NCBI GenBank assembly: GCA_016934935.1
Contig: JAFGRW010000054.1
Location: forward strand, 81,900-145,899
DNA: 64,000 nucleotides
Direction of reading: 5' to 3'
Source: Spirochaetota bacterium
Lineage (GTDB): Bacteria > Spirochaetota > UBA4802 > JAFGJZ01
The notes under the pieces were generated by a model that searched no databases, had not been told where the DNA came from, and saw only the letters and a list, made by a program, of their open reading frames with translations. The position numbers and the translations under genes are program-made. This document shows positions 35,905 through 45,295 of the stretch, piece after piece (the first letter of the stretch is position 1; each line of letters begins with the position of its first letter).

Positions 35905-36861
35905 TTACATATTGAAGGTTCTCTCTTCAGGATGGCGTTGTAAATAATCAAAGATGACTTTTCCCATTTCAGATACAGACTCCTTTTTTTTGATTGCAGA
36001 AAAAAGGTTATGACCAAAACGAAAATTATTACAAAAATATCCAAAGAATCTTAATGACCGCAATGTCTGAATTTTTGATGGTAAAAATTGATGTATCTTC
36101 TCTATGAAAATCTCGGTACATTCTGCCAAATCAATAATTAAGTTGTTTTTACCGTTAATTCTATTATCAATTTGACCAAATATCCATGGTTTAACCGCTG
36201 CTGCTCGTCCAATCATTATTTTATTATTAAAATCTCTTATTAAATCAACAGCCTCAGTTGTTTCAGATATATCTCCGTTATAAATTAGCTGAATAGGTGA
36301 TTGGTTTTTGATTTCAGTAAAGAGCTTTCTTGATGCCGTGTGCCTGAAGCCTTCGTGAGCATTTCTAGGGTGAAGCGTTACATAGTCAATACCGTAATCA
36401 TTAAAAAGTTTAAGATATTTTATGACAAATTCAGCTGAGCTCTCGGTAATACCAGCCCTCATTTTTACTGATACACGGCAGTCGCAACTGTCTCTAACTC
36501 CTTGAACAATTTTCGCAACATTATCATAATCTTTTAACAAATATGATCCGGCACCACGCTTTCTAATATCAGGAGCCGAACAGCCCATGTTTATATCTAT
36601 TGAATACGGGTTCTGTTTTAGAAGTTCTTTTGCAGCCCGGGCCATTATTTGCGCATTAGTCCCTAAAAGTTGGAAACCTACTGGATGATCGAAATCGTGA
36701 ATAATAGTTTTGCTCTGATTAAACTGTCCACCGTTAAGTAGGGCAGCTGAGCTTATCATTTCTGTATGCAGCATTACTTTTGAAGAAAATTTACGTATTA
36801 GATATCTTAGTGCAGGTGTAGTTATCTCGGCCAATGGGGCACAGAAAAGTTCGGGTATCAT
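35905..36861 (-). CDS. dus: tRNA-dihydrouridine synthase
   Basis: Dus proteins reduce uridine to dihydrouridine in tRNA with FMN. The 318-residue protein has the N-terminal APLAEITTPALRYLIRKF, the active-site loop INMGCSAPDIRKRGAGSYLL with its catalytic Cys, SVKMRAGI, YVTLHPRNAHEGF and YNGDISE, and the FMN segment MIGRAAAVKPWIF. The Dus subfamily cannot be fixed by eye. The ATG overlaps the end of the upstream secreted-protein gene by four bases. Confidence 0.93.
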   Translation of the reverse strand: MIPELFCAPLAEITTPALRYLIRKFSSKVMLHTEMISSAALLNGGQFNQSKTIIHDFDHPVGFQLLGTNAQIMARAAKELLKQNPYSIDINMGCSAPDIRKRGAGSYLLKDYDNVAKIVQGVRDSCDCRVSVKMRAGITESSAEFVIKYLKLFNDYGIDYVTLHPRNAHEGFRHTASRKLFTEIKNQSPIQLIYNGDISETTEAVDLIRDFNNKIMIGRAAAVKPWIFGQIDNRINGKNNLIIDLAECTEIFIEKIHQFLPSKIQTLRSLRFFGYFCNNFRFGHNLFSAIKKKESVSEMGKVIFDYLQRHPEERTFNM

Positions 36862-37544
36862 TTATCCAGGATGAATTCTAATGGTTTGTTGTCAAGATTG
36901 ATTTTATACATATAAATCAACCCATTGTTATCACAATAAATTTCCATAACGAATAATGGTGATTTGTGATCAGTTCTTGTGAAAATTTGTATTTTATTGA
37001 CTGTGATATTTTCACCTGTATTCATTATTGTTAAATTTGGGGTTATAAGAACTTTCATTTTGAATAATTTTTTTGAATTACTAGAGGGGTCATAGATCGT
37101 ATATTCAGAATTTCTGTTATTAAACTTTGATATTACGGCATCTGAAACAATCTTGTTTGTGCCAAATATAAGATCTGGGTGAAGTCTTAATTTTAAATTG
37201 ATGTCCAGCCCTGTTACACTAATAATGTTGTCTGATACCCTGGCGTATATATATGAACGATTTATTTTTTTGTTATCAATAATAGTTGAATTTGATGAGA
37301 AACTAACAGGCGAATACTCTGTTGTTTCTTTGACTGTTTCGCTTGAAATAATTATCAAAGACTCAGAATTAAGTTTAAGTTTGGAGTTTGTCGTTATTAT
37401 GCCGTCTTTAAGGTTACGGGTAACAGTTGTTTTGCCAATTGGGTTGTTTTCTGAGTAAATAGTGTAATTCCATCTTCCATACTGAGATATACATAAAGCT
37501 TTGAATGGAGAAAATAATATAATAAATAAGATTAAAATTCTCAT
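36858..37544 (-). CDS. Unknown secreted beta-rich protein
   Basis: A 228-residue protein with a signal peptide ('MRILILFIILFSPFKALC') and a beta-strand-rich mature part ('QYGRWNYTIYSENNPIGKTT'). This layout resembles periplasmic DUF3108/DUF6134-like proteins, but I cannot assign it. It is flanked by an unknown gene (one-base overlap) and dus (four-base overlap), so all three are on one transcript from gltX onward. No cysteine or metal motif is seen in the mature protein. Confidence 0.7.
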   Translation of the reverse strand: MRILILFIILFSPFKALCISQYGRWNYTIYSENNPIGKTTVTRNLKDGIITTNSKLKLNSESLIIISSETVKETTEYSPVSFSSNSTIIDNKKINRSYIYARVSDNIISVTGLDINLKLRLHPDLIFGTNKIVSDAVISKFNNRNSEYTIYDPSSNSKKLFKMKVLITPNLTIMNTGENITVNKIQIFTRTDHKSPLFVMEIYCDNNGLIYMYKINLDNKPLEFILDK

Positions 37545-38509
37545 TACAAAATGTCTTCGAGCCTATTTGTTTCTAATAGAGTTTTTTTAAATTTAATTTT
37601 TATCAGGGGTTTTGCTGTGTTTCCGCAAATAGACCCAATAGGAGTAATAGGGAAGGAATTATAAAATTTTTTATCTATTCTTTTTGTAGATATAAAAAAC
37701 AATCCGCAATAGTAATTACCATTAAGCAAGATTTTGATCATATCTTTATCATTATTGTCAAAATTGCTTATATTTGGGAAAAGGTCGTTCATATCAATTT
37801 CGCAAGCGTTATTTGACTGAATAATATCCTTCACTATTTTTATTAAAGAATAGCCGGCAGGTACGATATAATAGGGGTTATAGCCTTTAAAAATTATATC
37901 GTTCAGTTCCTGGTTTTCCAATCTGTTCAGCAAACATGACTTTGGAATACGTGAAAGGTTGCCAGTATCTGTTGATTTTACCTTAAAATCATCTGCAAAT
38001 ACGCTTCCTGTGTAATAAATGGTTGAATCTGAAACAGGGTTTAGGTTATTTAAAAAACAACTTTCTGCGGTTTCACCATATGCGGATAAGTTCAGGGATA
38101 TATGTTTTTTCCGGTTTTTCTGAAAAAAACCACCTGCTTGTAATAATCCCGCACTACTGGCAATTCTATTGATGATTCCGAAAATGGAAGAAACAGAATC
38201 TTCGGGTGTTTTTTCGGGAAAAGACAGAGTAGTAAAAATAAATCTTGGAATTGCATTTACGCTATTTAAATTAAAAATCAATAATGATAAATAATATTCT
38301 ATTAATGTTTTATATATTTGTTTGTCTTTTTTATACTCTGGCATTTGGCATATGTCAAGAGAAGTCGTTATGCCATATTTTTGATGAGAAATCAAAAAAT
38401 ATGATATATTTTTTTGGGTTACTTTTTTTAACTTTGTATCGGGAGAAATTCCGTAATAAGCCAAAGCAGTAAAAATATTTGTGAAATAGTTTTTATCCTT
38501 TGCAGCCAC
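37544..38509 (-). CDS. Unknown protein downstream of gltX
   Basis: A 321-residue protein I do not recognise. The GTG at 38509 has AAAGGA six bases upstream and begins two bases after the gltX stop. The ORF track start at 38530 (TTG) would overlap gltX and has no site. The sequence is polar with short hydrophobic strands, several Phe/Tyr/Asn-rich stretches and no signal peptide or TM. 'SIICGNTA'-like and Cys-containing segments near the end carry no known motif. Tight packing with gltX and the next gene suggests co-expression only. Confidence 0.65.
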   Translation of the reverse strand: MAAKDKNYFTNIFTALAYYGISPDTKLKKVTQKNISYFLISHQKYGITTSLDICQMPEYKKDKQIYKTLIEYYLSLLIFNLNSVNAIPRFIFTTLSFPEKTPEDSVSSIFGIINRIASSAGLLQAGGFFQKNRKKHISLNLSAYGETAESCFLNNLNPVSDSTIYYTGSVFADDFKVKSTDTGNLSRIPKSCLLNRLENQELNDIIFKGYNPYYIVPAGYSLIKIVKDIIQSNNACEIDMNDLFPNISNFDNNDKDMIKILLNGNYYCGLFFISTKRIDKKFYNSFPITPIGSICGNTAKPLIKIKFKKTLLETNRLEDIL

Positions 38510-38511
38510 GA

Positions 38512-39948
38512 TTAATCCTTTAACTGGCAAGCAGCAAGAATGCGTTTTTTACATTTATCATATCCGTAAAGCCGCATTGTTTCTGCAAGATCAGGCCCGT
38601 GAATTGATCCAGTAATTAATGCCCTGCATGGCATAAAAAGATTCTTTCCGGTAGCTCCAGTCATTTCTTTGACCAAATTTATATAATCTGAATGATAATT
38701 CTGTTCTGTTAATACAGAATCAAATAACTCTTTTGATGCAGCAATAATTTTAACTCCATTTTCGGATTTCAATAATTCTCTAACTTCGGATGAATAATCA
38801 ATTGTTTCTGAAAAAAAATGGGAAATTTGATCGTTGATATCCCCAAGCAGCTCGCAATAGGGTTTTAAAAAGGTAATGATTTCTATAATATGATTTTGAT
38901 CCATATTTTCTAACGAATACTCTTTCTCTAAATATGGGCGCATTTTGTTAAACAGTTCGTTGTTTTCAAGAGTGCGTATATAGTTACCGTTCATCCATTT
39001 CAATTTTTTAAAATCAAAAACGGCAGAACTGGCAGCAATTTTATTTAATTCAAATTGTTTAACAATTTCGTTTAAGGAAATGATTTCTTCTTCGTTTTCA
39101 GCAGCCCATCCAAGCATTGAGATATAATTAACAAGTGCTTCTGGCAAATAACCTTCTTCGCGATATATATTAACAGATGTGATGCCATGACGCTTGCTTA
39201 ATTTTTTCCGGTCATTCCCCATTACAAGAGGCATATGCGCGTAAAGTGGCAGTTCAAATTTAAGTGCTTTTGCAATCAGTATCTGTTTTGGTGTATTTGA
39301 AAGATGGTCCTCCCCTCTTACTACGTGTGAAATTTTCATCAGCGAATCGTCAATAACTACTATATAGTTGTAAACCGGTATTTGATCAGATCTAACTATG
39401 ATAAAGTCACCACCAATATTGGAACTGTTAAATGAGATATCACCTTTGATAATATCGTTGAAAGTTATATCAATATCTGAATCAACTTTGAATCGAACAG
39501 TTGGCTTTCGACCTTCATCAAGAAATGCCTGCTTTTGCTCTTTTGACAGATTGCGGCATTTTCCGTTATAAGTTTCGTTTCGGCCTGTTTTTTGAGCTTC
39601 TTCACGCATATTGTCGATCTCTTCCGGTGTGCAAAAGCAGTGGTAAGCCTTACCTTCATTTAGCAATTTTTCTGTATATTTTTGATAAATATCGAATCTT
39701 TCAGATTGTCGATACGGACCATAGTTGCCCCCAATATCGGGACCTTCTGTCCATTCGATTCCCAGCCATTTAAGGTCATTGATAATGGAATTTTCCGATT
39801 CAATACTGCTTCTTTCCATATCAGTGTCTTCGATTCGAAGTACAAAGTCGGCTTGATTCTTTAATGCTAAAAGGTTGTTGATTATAGCTGTACGTGCATT
39901 GCCAATATGTAAAAAACCTGTTGGACTTGGAGCAAAACGAAGTCTCAT
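38512..39948 (-). CDS. gltX: Glutamyl-tRNA synthetase
   Basis: GltX charges tRNA-Glu (and tRNA-Gln where GatCAB exists). The 478-residue class I enzyme has RFAPSPTGFLHIGNARTAI with the HIGH-type HIGN, RIEDTDMERS, the FGYGDSQ-equivalent YNYIVVIDDSLMKISHVVRGEDHL, and KLSKRHG as the KMSKS site. The C-terminal anticodon domain follows. The ATG gives the usual N-terminus. It heads a minus-strand operon of gltX, two unknowns and dus. Confidence 0.96.
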   Translation of the reverse strand: MRLRFAPSPTGFLHIGNARTAIINNLLALKNQADFVLRIEDTDMERSSIESENSIINDLKWLGIEWTEGPDIGGNYGPYRQSERFDIYQKYTEKLLNEGKAYHCFCTPEEIDNMREEAQKTGRNETYNGKCRNLSKEQKQAFLDEGRKPTVRFKVDSDIDITFNDIIKGDISFNSSNIGGDFIIVRSDQIPVYNYIVVIDDSLMKISHVVRGEDHLSNTPKQILIAKALKFELPLYAHMPLVMGNDRKKLSKRHGITSVNIYREEGYLPEALVNYISMLGWAAENEEEIISLNEIVKQFELNKIAASSAVFDFKKLKWMNGNYIRTLENNELFNKMRPYLEKEYSLENMDQNHIIEIITFLKPYCELLGDINDQISHFFSETIDYSSEVRELLKSENGVKIIAASKELFDSVLTEQNYHSDYINLVKEMTGATGKNLFMPCRALITGSIHGPDLAETMRLYGYDKCKKRILAACQLKD

Positions 39949-39963
39949 AGTAATCCTCGTAAG

Positions 39964-40200
39964 TTAGTATTCGTATAAATTGGTAGACATTTTGTTGTTA
40001 ACGATTTCACCGCTATCTTTTTTTATTTTTCTAACAAGTTTTTGTATCTTGTCTACCGTTTCATCTGTAAAGAGAACCTTTTTGCATCTTTCACATTGAT
40101 ACGCGGGAATATCTTCCAAAATAAATGTAAAATGGTCTTCTGATGTGCTATAGGAGCTTTTTCCGGGTATTAAAACTCCTCCGCAGTGGCTGCAATTCAC
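39964..40200 (-). CDS. Orphan YgiT/MqsA-type zinc-finger protein
   Basis: A 78-residue protein. The GTG at 40200 has GGAG seven bases upstream on the mRNA and gives 'VNCSHCGG' at the N-terminus; the longer track frame is hydrophobic nonsense upstream. Two CxxC pairs (CSHC and CERC) flank the GKSSYSTSEDHFTFILEDIPAY segment typical of YgiT zinc fingers, as in MqsA antitoxins. The DNA-binding C-terminal HTH of MqsA is replaced by a short basic helix. No toxin gene lies beside it, so it is either an orphan antitoxin fragment or a stand-alone regulator. Confidence 0.75.
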   Translation of the reverse strand: MNCSHCGGVLIPGKSSYSTSEDHFTFILEDIPAYQCERCKKVLFTDETVDKIQKLVRKIKKDSGEIVNNKMSTNLYEY

Positions 40201-40487
40201 AATTGTTCTCCATAATAAGAAAATAGTTCCTTGTATATTTATCAAGGAATTTGCTGCAAAACATAATTTTATAAAATAAAACTTTGAAATAGTTCTATTT
40301 ATTGTAAATTTAAACAATTTTTAAGCCAGAATAGAGATATTTGATCTTCTTGTCACTCGAAAACGTACATAAATAACGATTTGAAGACAGTGTTACTTAT
40401 GGCTTTATTCAAGTAATTGTCCGCAAGTTTCTGTTATGGGTGATCAACATAGGCAACCTTATCAATAAATGTATTATTAAAAAATAC

Positions 40488-41867
40488 CTAAAAATAGATA
40501 TCACCTGCGAAATAAATAAAATCTTTTTTGTGATGGCGTCCCATAAGACCTTCGTCATCCGAAAATTTATGAAATATCCAGTATCCGGTTTTAATAACAT
40601 ACATATTTTCGGGCTTCAGACCCAATTCAAATTGTGAACCAAGATCGTTATCCTCCAGAGTATAAATAGAACAATTCATGATGTAGGCTTTTTTCTCGGC
40701 GAATTTTAACTGTATTTCACTTATAAACCGATTTCTATACTTTTTTTGATCCATTGTGTTTGAATGGTCAATTACAATATTTTGATTATATTCAAAATTT
40801 ATCAAAAAAGTATTTCCAGGCCAGTCTTTCACGATCTCGAAGCCGGTAGTGTAGTCAAGTAGAGGGGATTCCTCATATCCATTGCCGCCATCTGCAATGT
40901 CTGAAGCCATTTCTGAATCTTTAACAGCAAAAAATTTGCCTTTATTATAATATGCAAGCTCACCTTTGAGATTGATGTCCCAGATAAGGTTTGCCATAAA
41001 GTCCATTCCGCCCATGGTAACCTGTTTGTATTCGGCAGTTATCGCGGTTTGACCGGCATCATCTTTTAAAGTATAAGTAGGTGAATGATCATATCCGCGA
41101 TAATACATAAGGTGTCCCTGGAAAGTCTGCAGATGTAATCCGGCACGAGCCCCGTAAGAAGCCTGACTCAATGATGCTTCGGGTTGTTCTTCACCGTAAA
41201 AAGCTCCATCAAGAACTTCGACAGCATTAAAAAAGTTAGCACTATTTTCGTGCATAAAGGCTGAAGAAAACTCATTGTCAGCTTCAAAAACAGGATTGAT
41301 TAGACCGTCTACGGAGAAATAGCGTGAAAAGAAAAGTGTTGGATATATTGCGTAAATACCTTTTTTTCTTTTTATAGCATTATTCATAAGATGGAAAGAG
41401 TAATCTTGTGGATTAATAATGTCAACAGGATTGAAAAATTCCGTGTAACCCCATTTTGTGATGATTTTTCCCGCTCTGAGAGAAAAAGAGTCGAATACTG
41501 AAAGATGGAAATCCTGGTTAATAAAAGCTTCTCGAATGAAAATATCTTTCTGTTTTTTCTGATTTTCAGAATTAATGAAACTGCTATTAATCGAAGTATT
41601 CTCGGCATTATAGGCTGGACCAAATAGTGATCTTATTGCTGATGACCCCTGTGCGGTATCATAATCAGCCTGTATATCTACCACAACAGTTGTCTTGTTC
41701 ATTGCTTTTTGAAAAACTAGGTTTGAATTTATGGCATTTCGACAGAATTCTGAATCAGATGAATTGAATCCTGAATAAAATTCAAGCGAACCACGAAGTG
41801 GAACTTCGGCATGAAGAGTGAAAATGGTAAATAGAGCCAAAATAGCGAAGATGAGTAGTTTTTTCAT
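40488..41867 (-). CDS. Predicted outer membrane beta-barrel protein
   Basis: A 459-residue protein with a signal peptide ('MKKLLIFAILALFTIFTLHA') and long alternating polar/hydrophobic strands. The sequence ends in Phe (FIYFAGDIYF), the usual signal for BAM-dependent barrel assembly. Segments such as FSLRAGKIITKWGYTEFFNP and PVDIINPQDYS resemble DUF1302-type porin-like proteins, which often carry 'N-P-x-D' turns. Substrate is unknown. The gene stands alone with a large upstream gap, so it has its own promoter. Confidence 0.82.
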   Translation of the reverse strand: MKKLLIFAILALFTIFTLHAEVPLRGSLEFYSGFNSSDSEFCRNAINSNLVFQKAMNKTTVVVDIQADYDTAQGSSAIRSLFGPAYNAENTSINSSFINSENQKKQKDIFIREAFINQDFHLSVFDSFSLRAGKIITKWGYTEFFNPVDIINPQDYSFHLMNNAIKRKKGIYAIYPTLFFSRYFSVDGLINPVFEADNEFSSAFMHENSANFFNAVEVLDGAFYGEEQPEASLSQASYGARAGLHLQTFQGHLMYYRGYDHSPTYTLKDDAGQTAITAEYKQVTMGGMDFMANLIWDINLKGELAYYNKGKFFAVKDSEMASDIADGGNGYEESPLLDYTTGFEIVKDWPGNTFLINFEYNQNIVIDHSNTMDQKKYRNRFISEIQLKFAEKKAYIMNCSIYTLEDNDLGSQFELGLKPENMYVIKTGYWIFHKFSDDEGLMGRHHKKDFIYFAGDIYF

Positions 41868-42337
41868 TGATTTAACCTTTTAAAAGCTGATATTAAGTAA
41901 AGAGTTAATCCTGTGACTATTTTCTTATTAAAAGATTGGTAACCGGTTAAATACTGAGAATTAACTGAATTTATGGATTGTTTTGTGTTTATATGCAGAA
42001 TACACAAACAATCGTCTCAGTTATGTGTAGTTGGTTACTCATAGTCATGGAATATACTCTTTTATTATCGGAAATAGACAAAAATAACTGTAGAATTGCT
42101 CTTGTCAAGATGCCTGTATGAATACATATAAACAATTAACACGGCTTTTCAATTTTTTATGTTAATTAGTAAATTGAAAAAAATACTGATTATTAGTTTA
42201 CATGAAAAATCAGGATAATAATCATAGTGGTTGCAATATTTGCTTAATTTTATTAGTCTTTTTATAAGTAATTTATCAACCAGGTTGCATCTGTTAATTC
42301 AGAATGGCTGGAATATAATATGTTTAGGAGGAGTTAG
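41868..42337. other. Divergent regulatory gap
   Basis: These 470 bases separate the divergent barrel gene and mscS. The sequence is AT-rich with no credible coding frame, tRNA or repeat copy. A perfect 10-bp palindrome TAACCGGTTA lies at 41940-41949, 73 bases upstream of the barrel start, and could be an operator. A strong ribosome-binding site AGGAGGAG precedes mscS at its end. Confidence 0.5.
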
Positions 42338-43432
42338 GTGAAGTTATCTGTTTTTATTCATGATTATTTAAACGGTACAGTTCTTGAGCCGGTTACTAAG
42401 CTTGAATTGCTTGGGTATAATATTTTTAATCTTTTGCTTTTTGCAGTTGTTTTTATCGCTCTATTTTTCTTTTTTACAATATTAAGAAAAATTATTCTTA
42501 TCAGAATTTCGGTAATATCCTCTAAGTCTGATTCTGTGTTTAGTAAAACAGTTGTGCAGATTATACGTGATATAAAATATCTTTTTTATGTAATATTAGC
42601 TCTCTACCTGTCTTCTCGAATGGTTGTGCTTGGTGAAAACTTTAACAATATAGTACGTATTTCGTTTGTTGTCATAATGATTTATGAGATAGTATTATTT
42701 GTACAAAATATTAGCATGTATGCTATTCAAAGCTATTGGGGGTCTGCTGACGCAGAAGAGAACGAAAATGCGACAGCTGTTAATGCTATCTCCTTGATTA
42801 CCAGAATCACTCTTTGGGTGGTTGGTGTAATAATTCTTTTGTCTAATCTCGGTATCGAGATATCCGCACTTGTTGCATCTCTTGGGGTTTCGTCTATAGC
42901 CATTGCATTTGCTTTGCAAAGTATTTTGGCTGATATTTTCAGTTCATTTTCCATATATTTCGATCAGCCCTTTAAAGTTGGTGATTTTATAATTGTTGGA
43001 ACCGATATGGGGGTTGTTAAAAAAATAGGGATTAAGACAACCAGGTTGCAAACATTGCAAGGGCAGCTGCTTGTAATTCCAAATCATGAGTTGACTAATA
43101 CCCGTATAAACAATTATAAACAGATGGAATCACGACGTGTCGTGTTTGAAGTGGGAGTTGTTTACGGTACTCCTGTGGAAAAATTAAGAAAGATTCCGCA
43201 ATTCATAAAGGACATTATAGATGCGCAGGATTTAACGGATTTTGATCGCTCACATTTTAGCGCGATTGGAAGTCATAGCCTTAATTTTGAAACGGTCTAT
43301 TATGTAAGAAGCAATGATTTCGCTATTTATCGTGATGTTCACCAAGCAATATGTTTGGGTATTTATGAAAAATTTGAAGCTGAGGGGCTGGATTTTGCTT
43401 TCCCAACTCAAACAATAATTATGGAGAAATAG
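42338..43432 (+). CDS. mscS: MscS-type mechanosensitive channel
   Basis: MscS channels open under membrane tension and release osmolytes on hypo-osmotic shock. The GTG start follows AGGAGGAG. The 364-residue protein has an N-terminal TM (about 28-52), two further TM segments, and the pore helix GVSSIAIAFALQSILADIFS, with DQPFKVGDFIIVG at the start of the cytoplasmic beta domain. The length is above that of E. coli MscS (286) because of extra membrane-proximal and C-terminal segments. A hairpin ends the gene. Confidence 0.93.
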   Translation: MKLSVFIHDYLNGTVLEPVTKLELLGYNIFNLLLFAVVFIALFFFFTILRKIILIRISVISSKSDSVFSKTVVQIIRDIKYLFYVILALYLSSRMVVLGENFNNIVRISFVVIMIYEIVLFVQNISMYAIQSYWGSADAEENENATAVNAISLITRITLWVVGVIILLSNLGIEISALVASLGVSSIAIAFALQSILADIFSSFSIYFDQPFKVGDFIIVGTDMGVVKKIGIKTTRLQTLQGQLLVIPNHELTNTRINNYKQMESRRVVFEVGVVYGTPVEKLRKIPQFIKDIIDAQDLTDFDRSHFSAIGSHSLNFETVYYVRSNDFAIYRDVHQAICLGIYEKFEAEGLDFAFPTQTIIMEK

Positions 43433-43449
43433 AGAAATTTGTTATTATA

Positions 43450-43489
43450 CGGTGTCATCCACAATTTCATAGAATCAGGGATGACACCG
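43450..43489. terminator. Long perfect hairpin between mscS and isomerase-like gene
   Basis: CGGTGTCATCC (43450-43460) pairs with GGATGACACCG (43479-43489), 11 bp without mismatch around an 18-base loop. It lies between the convergent stops. The T tracts are modest, so it may act as a terminator or as a transcript-end stabiliser. Confidence 0.65.
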
Positions 43490-43505
43490 GGTATTTGCTT
43501 ATCAT

Positions 43506-44984
43506 TCAAAAAGGATTTTCGTCTTTGTACAGCATACCCGCGGGTCTGTTGAAATCTATCTCGTCTACACCAAGAAGCTTTGTAGCCGAAAAAAGAGCCT
43601 TGCCGGTGTGCCCAAATGCAACGCCAGCATGGTGCGGGAATTGCTTTGCAATTAATACATGTCTGTAGAATCGCCCCATCTCTTTTATCGCGAAAACGGC
43701 AATCGAACCAAAAGATTGCGGATCAATGTTTAGAATCTCCCCGTTTGCGACATATGCCCTGAGTTTGGTATCAGCTGTTGATTGCAGCCTGAAAATTGTA
43801 ACATCTCCGGGGCGGATGCTGCCTTCAAGTGTTCCTCGTGTGATATCCGGTTCTTTTCCCGGTTCTAGTAGTGAATGCATAATTTTCTGGAACTTTATTT
43901 CACAGTTTCCCATGCATTCCGAGGAGGTATTTCCGCAATGGAATCCCATGAAAAGATCGTTTATTGTGTAATCTTTAACAATTTTTTTGTTTGCATCAAA
44001 CATGTCAACAGGTACTGAATTGTTTATGTCAAGTAGTGTCGCGGGTGTCATTGTAGCACAGGTAATCATGTATTCGGTTACCGCTCCGTAAATATCGACT
44101 TCACATGCTACTGGAATGCCTCTTGTGGCAAGTCTGGAGTTTACGTAGCATGGAACAAAACCAAAATAACTTTCAAAAGCGGGCCAGCATTTATTAGCAA
44201 ATACTCCATATTTGCTTGCACCCAGATTATTGTTGTAAAAATCCATAAGAGCTACTTCATATTGAGCAAGTTTCTCTAGAAGATCGGGGTAGTTATTCCC
44301 CGTTTTTAGCTCTGATTCCATCTCTGATTTTATTGTTTTAATGCGTGGATCACCAGCTGCTTTATTATATATATCGTAAAGATCAAGCTCGGAATTTTCC
44401 ATGATTTCGATACCAAGATCAAAAAGGGCTTTTATCGGAGCATTGCATGCGTAAAAGTTGTGAGGTCTTGGGCCAAAAGAGAAAACTTTCAGATTAGAAA
44501 CACCCAGAATTACGCGTGCTACCGGATAAAACTCCTTGATCATATTAGCGATTTCTTGAGCTGTTCCAACGGGATATTCAGGGATGTATGGGCGAATTTG
44601 TCTTAGAGAAGCGCTTATGGAAGCGTTTAGCATACCGCAATATGCATCACCACGGCCGTCCAGAAGCCCTGAGGCGGCCTCTTCGGCAGCAGCGCAGAAC
44701 ATTACAGGGCCTTCAAACTTTTGTGCCAGTATGGAAAGAGGGCCTTCAGGGCCGAAATTACCCAAAAAAATTACAAGAGAATTAATTTTTAAATCTTTGG
44801 CCTCTTTTATCGCATTTAACGCATCTTCTTCGTTTTCGACAGTGGTTTTAAGTTCGATTAAGTCTATTCCTGAATCTTTACATGCTTTATATACATTTGA
44901 TCTTCTTTTTTGTGATAATTCAATCGGAAAACAGTCCCGACTGACGGCAATTATACCCATTTTTACTGTTGGAATGTTTTGCAT
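43506..44984 (-). CDS. L-fucose/L-arabinose isomerase-family protein
   Basis: A 492-residue member of the aldose-ketose isomerase superfamily that includes FucI and AraA. The first Rossmann-like domain ends with FLGNFGPEGPLS; the middle has FGPRPHNFYACNAP, typical of the 'L-fucose isomerase-related' group; and the C-terminal part carries GFHCGNTSSEC, GSIRPGDVTIF and FPHHAGVAFGH. The metal-ligand positions appear kept. AAGGAGAT precedes the ATG. No sugar kinase, aldolase or transporter is adjacent, so the substrate is open. Confidence 0.82.
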   Translation of the reverse strand: MQNIPTVKMGIIAVSRDCFPIELSQKRRSNVYKACKDSGIDLIELKTTVENEEDALNAIKEAKDLKINSLVIFLGNFGPEGPLSILAQKFEGPVMFCAAAEEAASGLLDGRGDAYCGMLNASISASLRQIRPYIPEYPVGTAQEIANMIKEFYPVARVILGVSNLKVFSFGPRPHNFYACNAPIKALFDLGIEIMENSELDLYDIYNKAAGDPRIKTIKSEMESELKTGNNYPDLLEKLAQYEVALMDFYNNNLGASKYGVFANKCWPAFESYFGFVPCYVNSRLATRGIPVACEVDIYGAVTEYMITCATMTPATLLDINNSVPVDMFDANKKIVKDYTINDLFMGFHCGNTSSECMGNCEIKFQKIMHSLLEPGKEPDITRGTLEGSIRPGDVTIFRLQSTADTKLRAYVANGEILNIDPQSFGSIAVFAIKEMGRFYRHVLIAKQFPHHAGVAFGHTGKALFSATKLLGVDEIDFNRPAGMLYKDENPF

Positions 44985-45159
44985 TTTTTATCTCCTTGAT
45001 TCGAAATCGTGCAACTGTATAATAAAAGATTCTATAACTTGGATAAAAAAAGCAATAATAAATTTATATTATCCATGATCAATATTGAACAAATTAGCAT
45101 GTGAGCAAATTAGTCCGTGAACGGATATGAATAATAATATTAATTAAAGGAGAGTATAA

Positions 45160-45213
45160 TTGTCCACAAAGAAAAGTAGAATCACTGTTTTTAGTGAAGA
45201 GAAAACAAAGTGA
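45160..45213 (+). CDS. Candidate 17-residue micro-ORF or gene remnant
   Basis: AAAGGAGAG, one of the better ribosome-binding sites of the window, is followed after five bases by TTG and 16 further codons (STKKSRITVFSEEKTK) to TGA. Nothing follows on the plus strand except the antisense of tRNA-Arg. It may be a true small peptide, the decayed start of a lost gene, or chance. Confidence 0.3.
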   Translation: MSTKKSRITVFSEEKTK

Positions 45214-45220
45214 AGAACTT

Positions 45221-45294
45221 CGCGTCTAAGAGGATTCGAACCTCTGACCTTTCGATTCGTAGTCGAACGCTCTATCCAGCTGAGCTATAGACGC
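45221..45294 (-). tRNA. tRNA-Arg (ACG)
   Basis: A 74-base tRNA with acceptor GCGTCTA/TAGACGC. The anticodon stem TTCGA/TCGAA encloses CTACGAA, giving ACG, whose first base would need deamination to inosine by TadA. The T arm AGAGGTTCGAATCCTC is standard. CCA is not encoded. Confidence 0.95.
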
Positions 45295-45295
45295 A

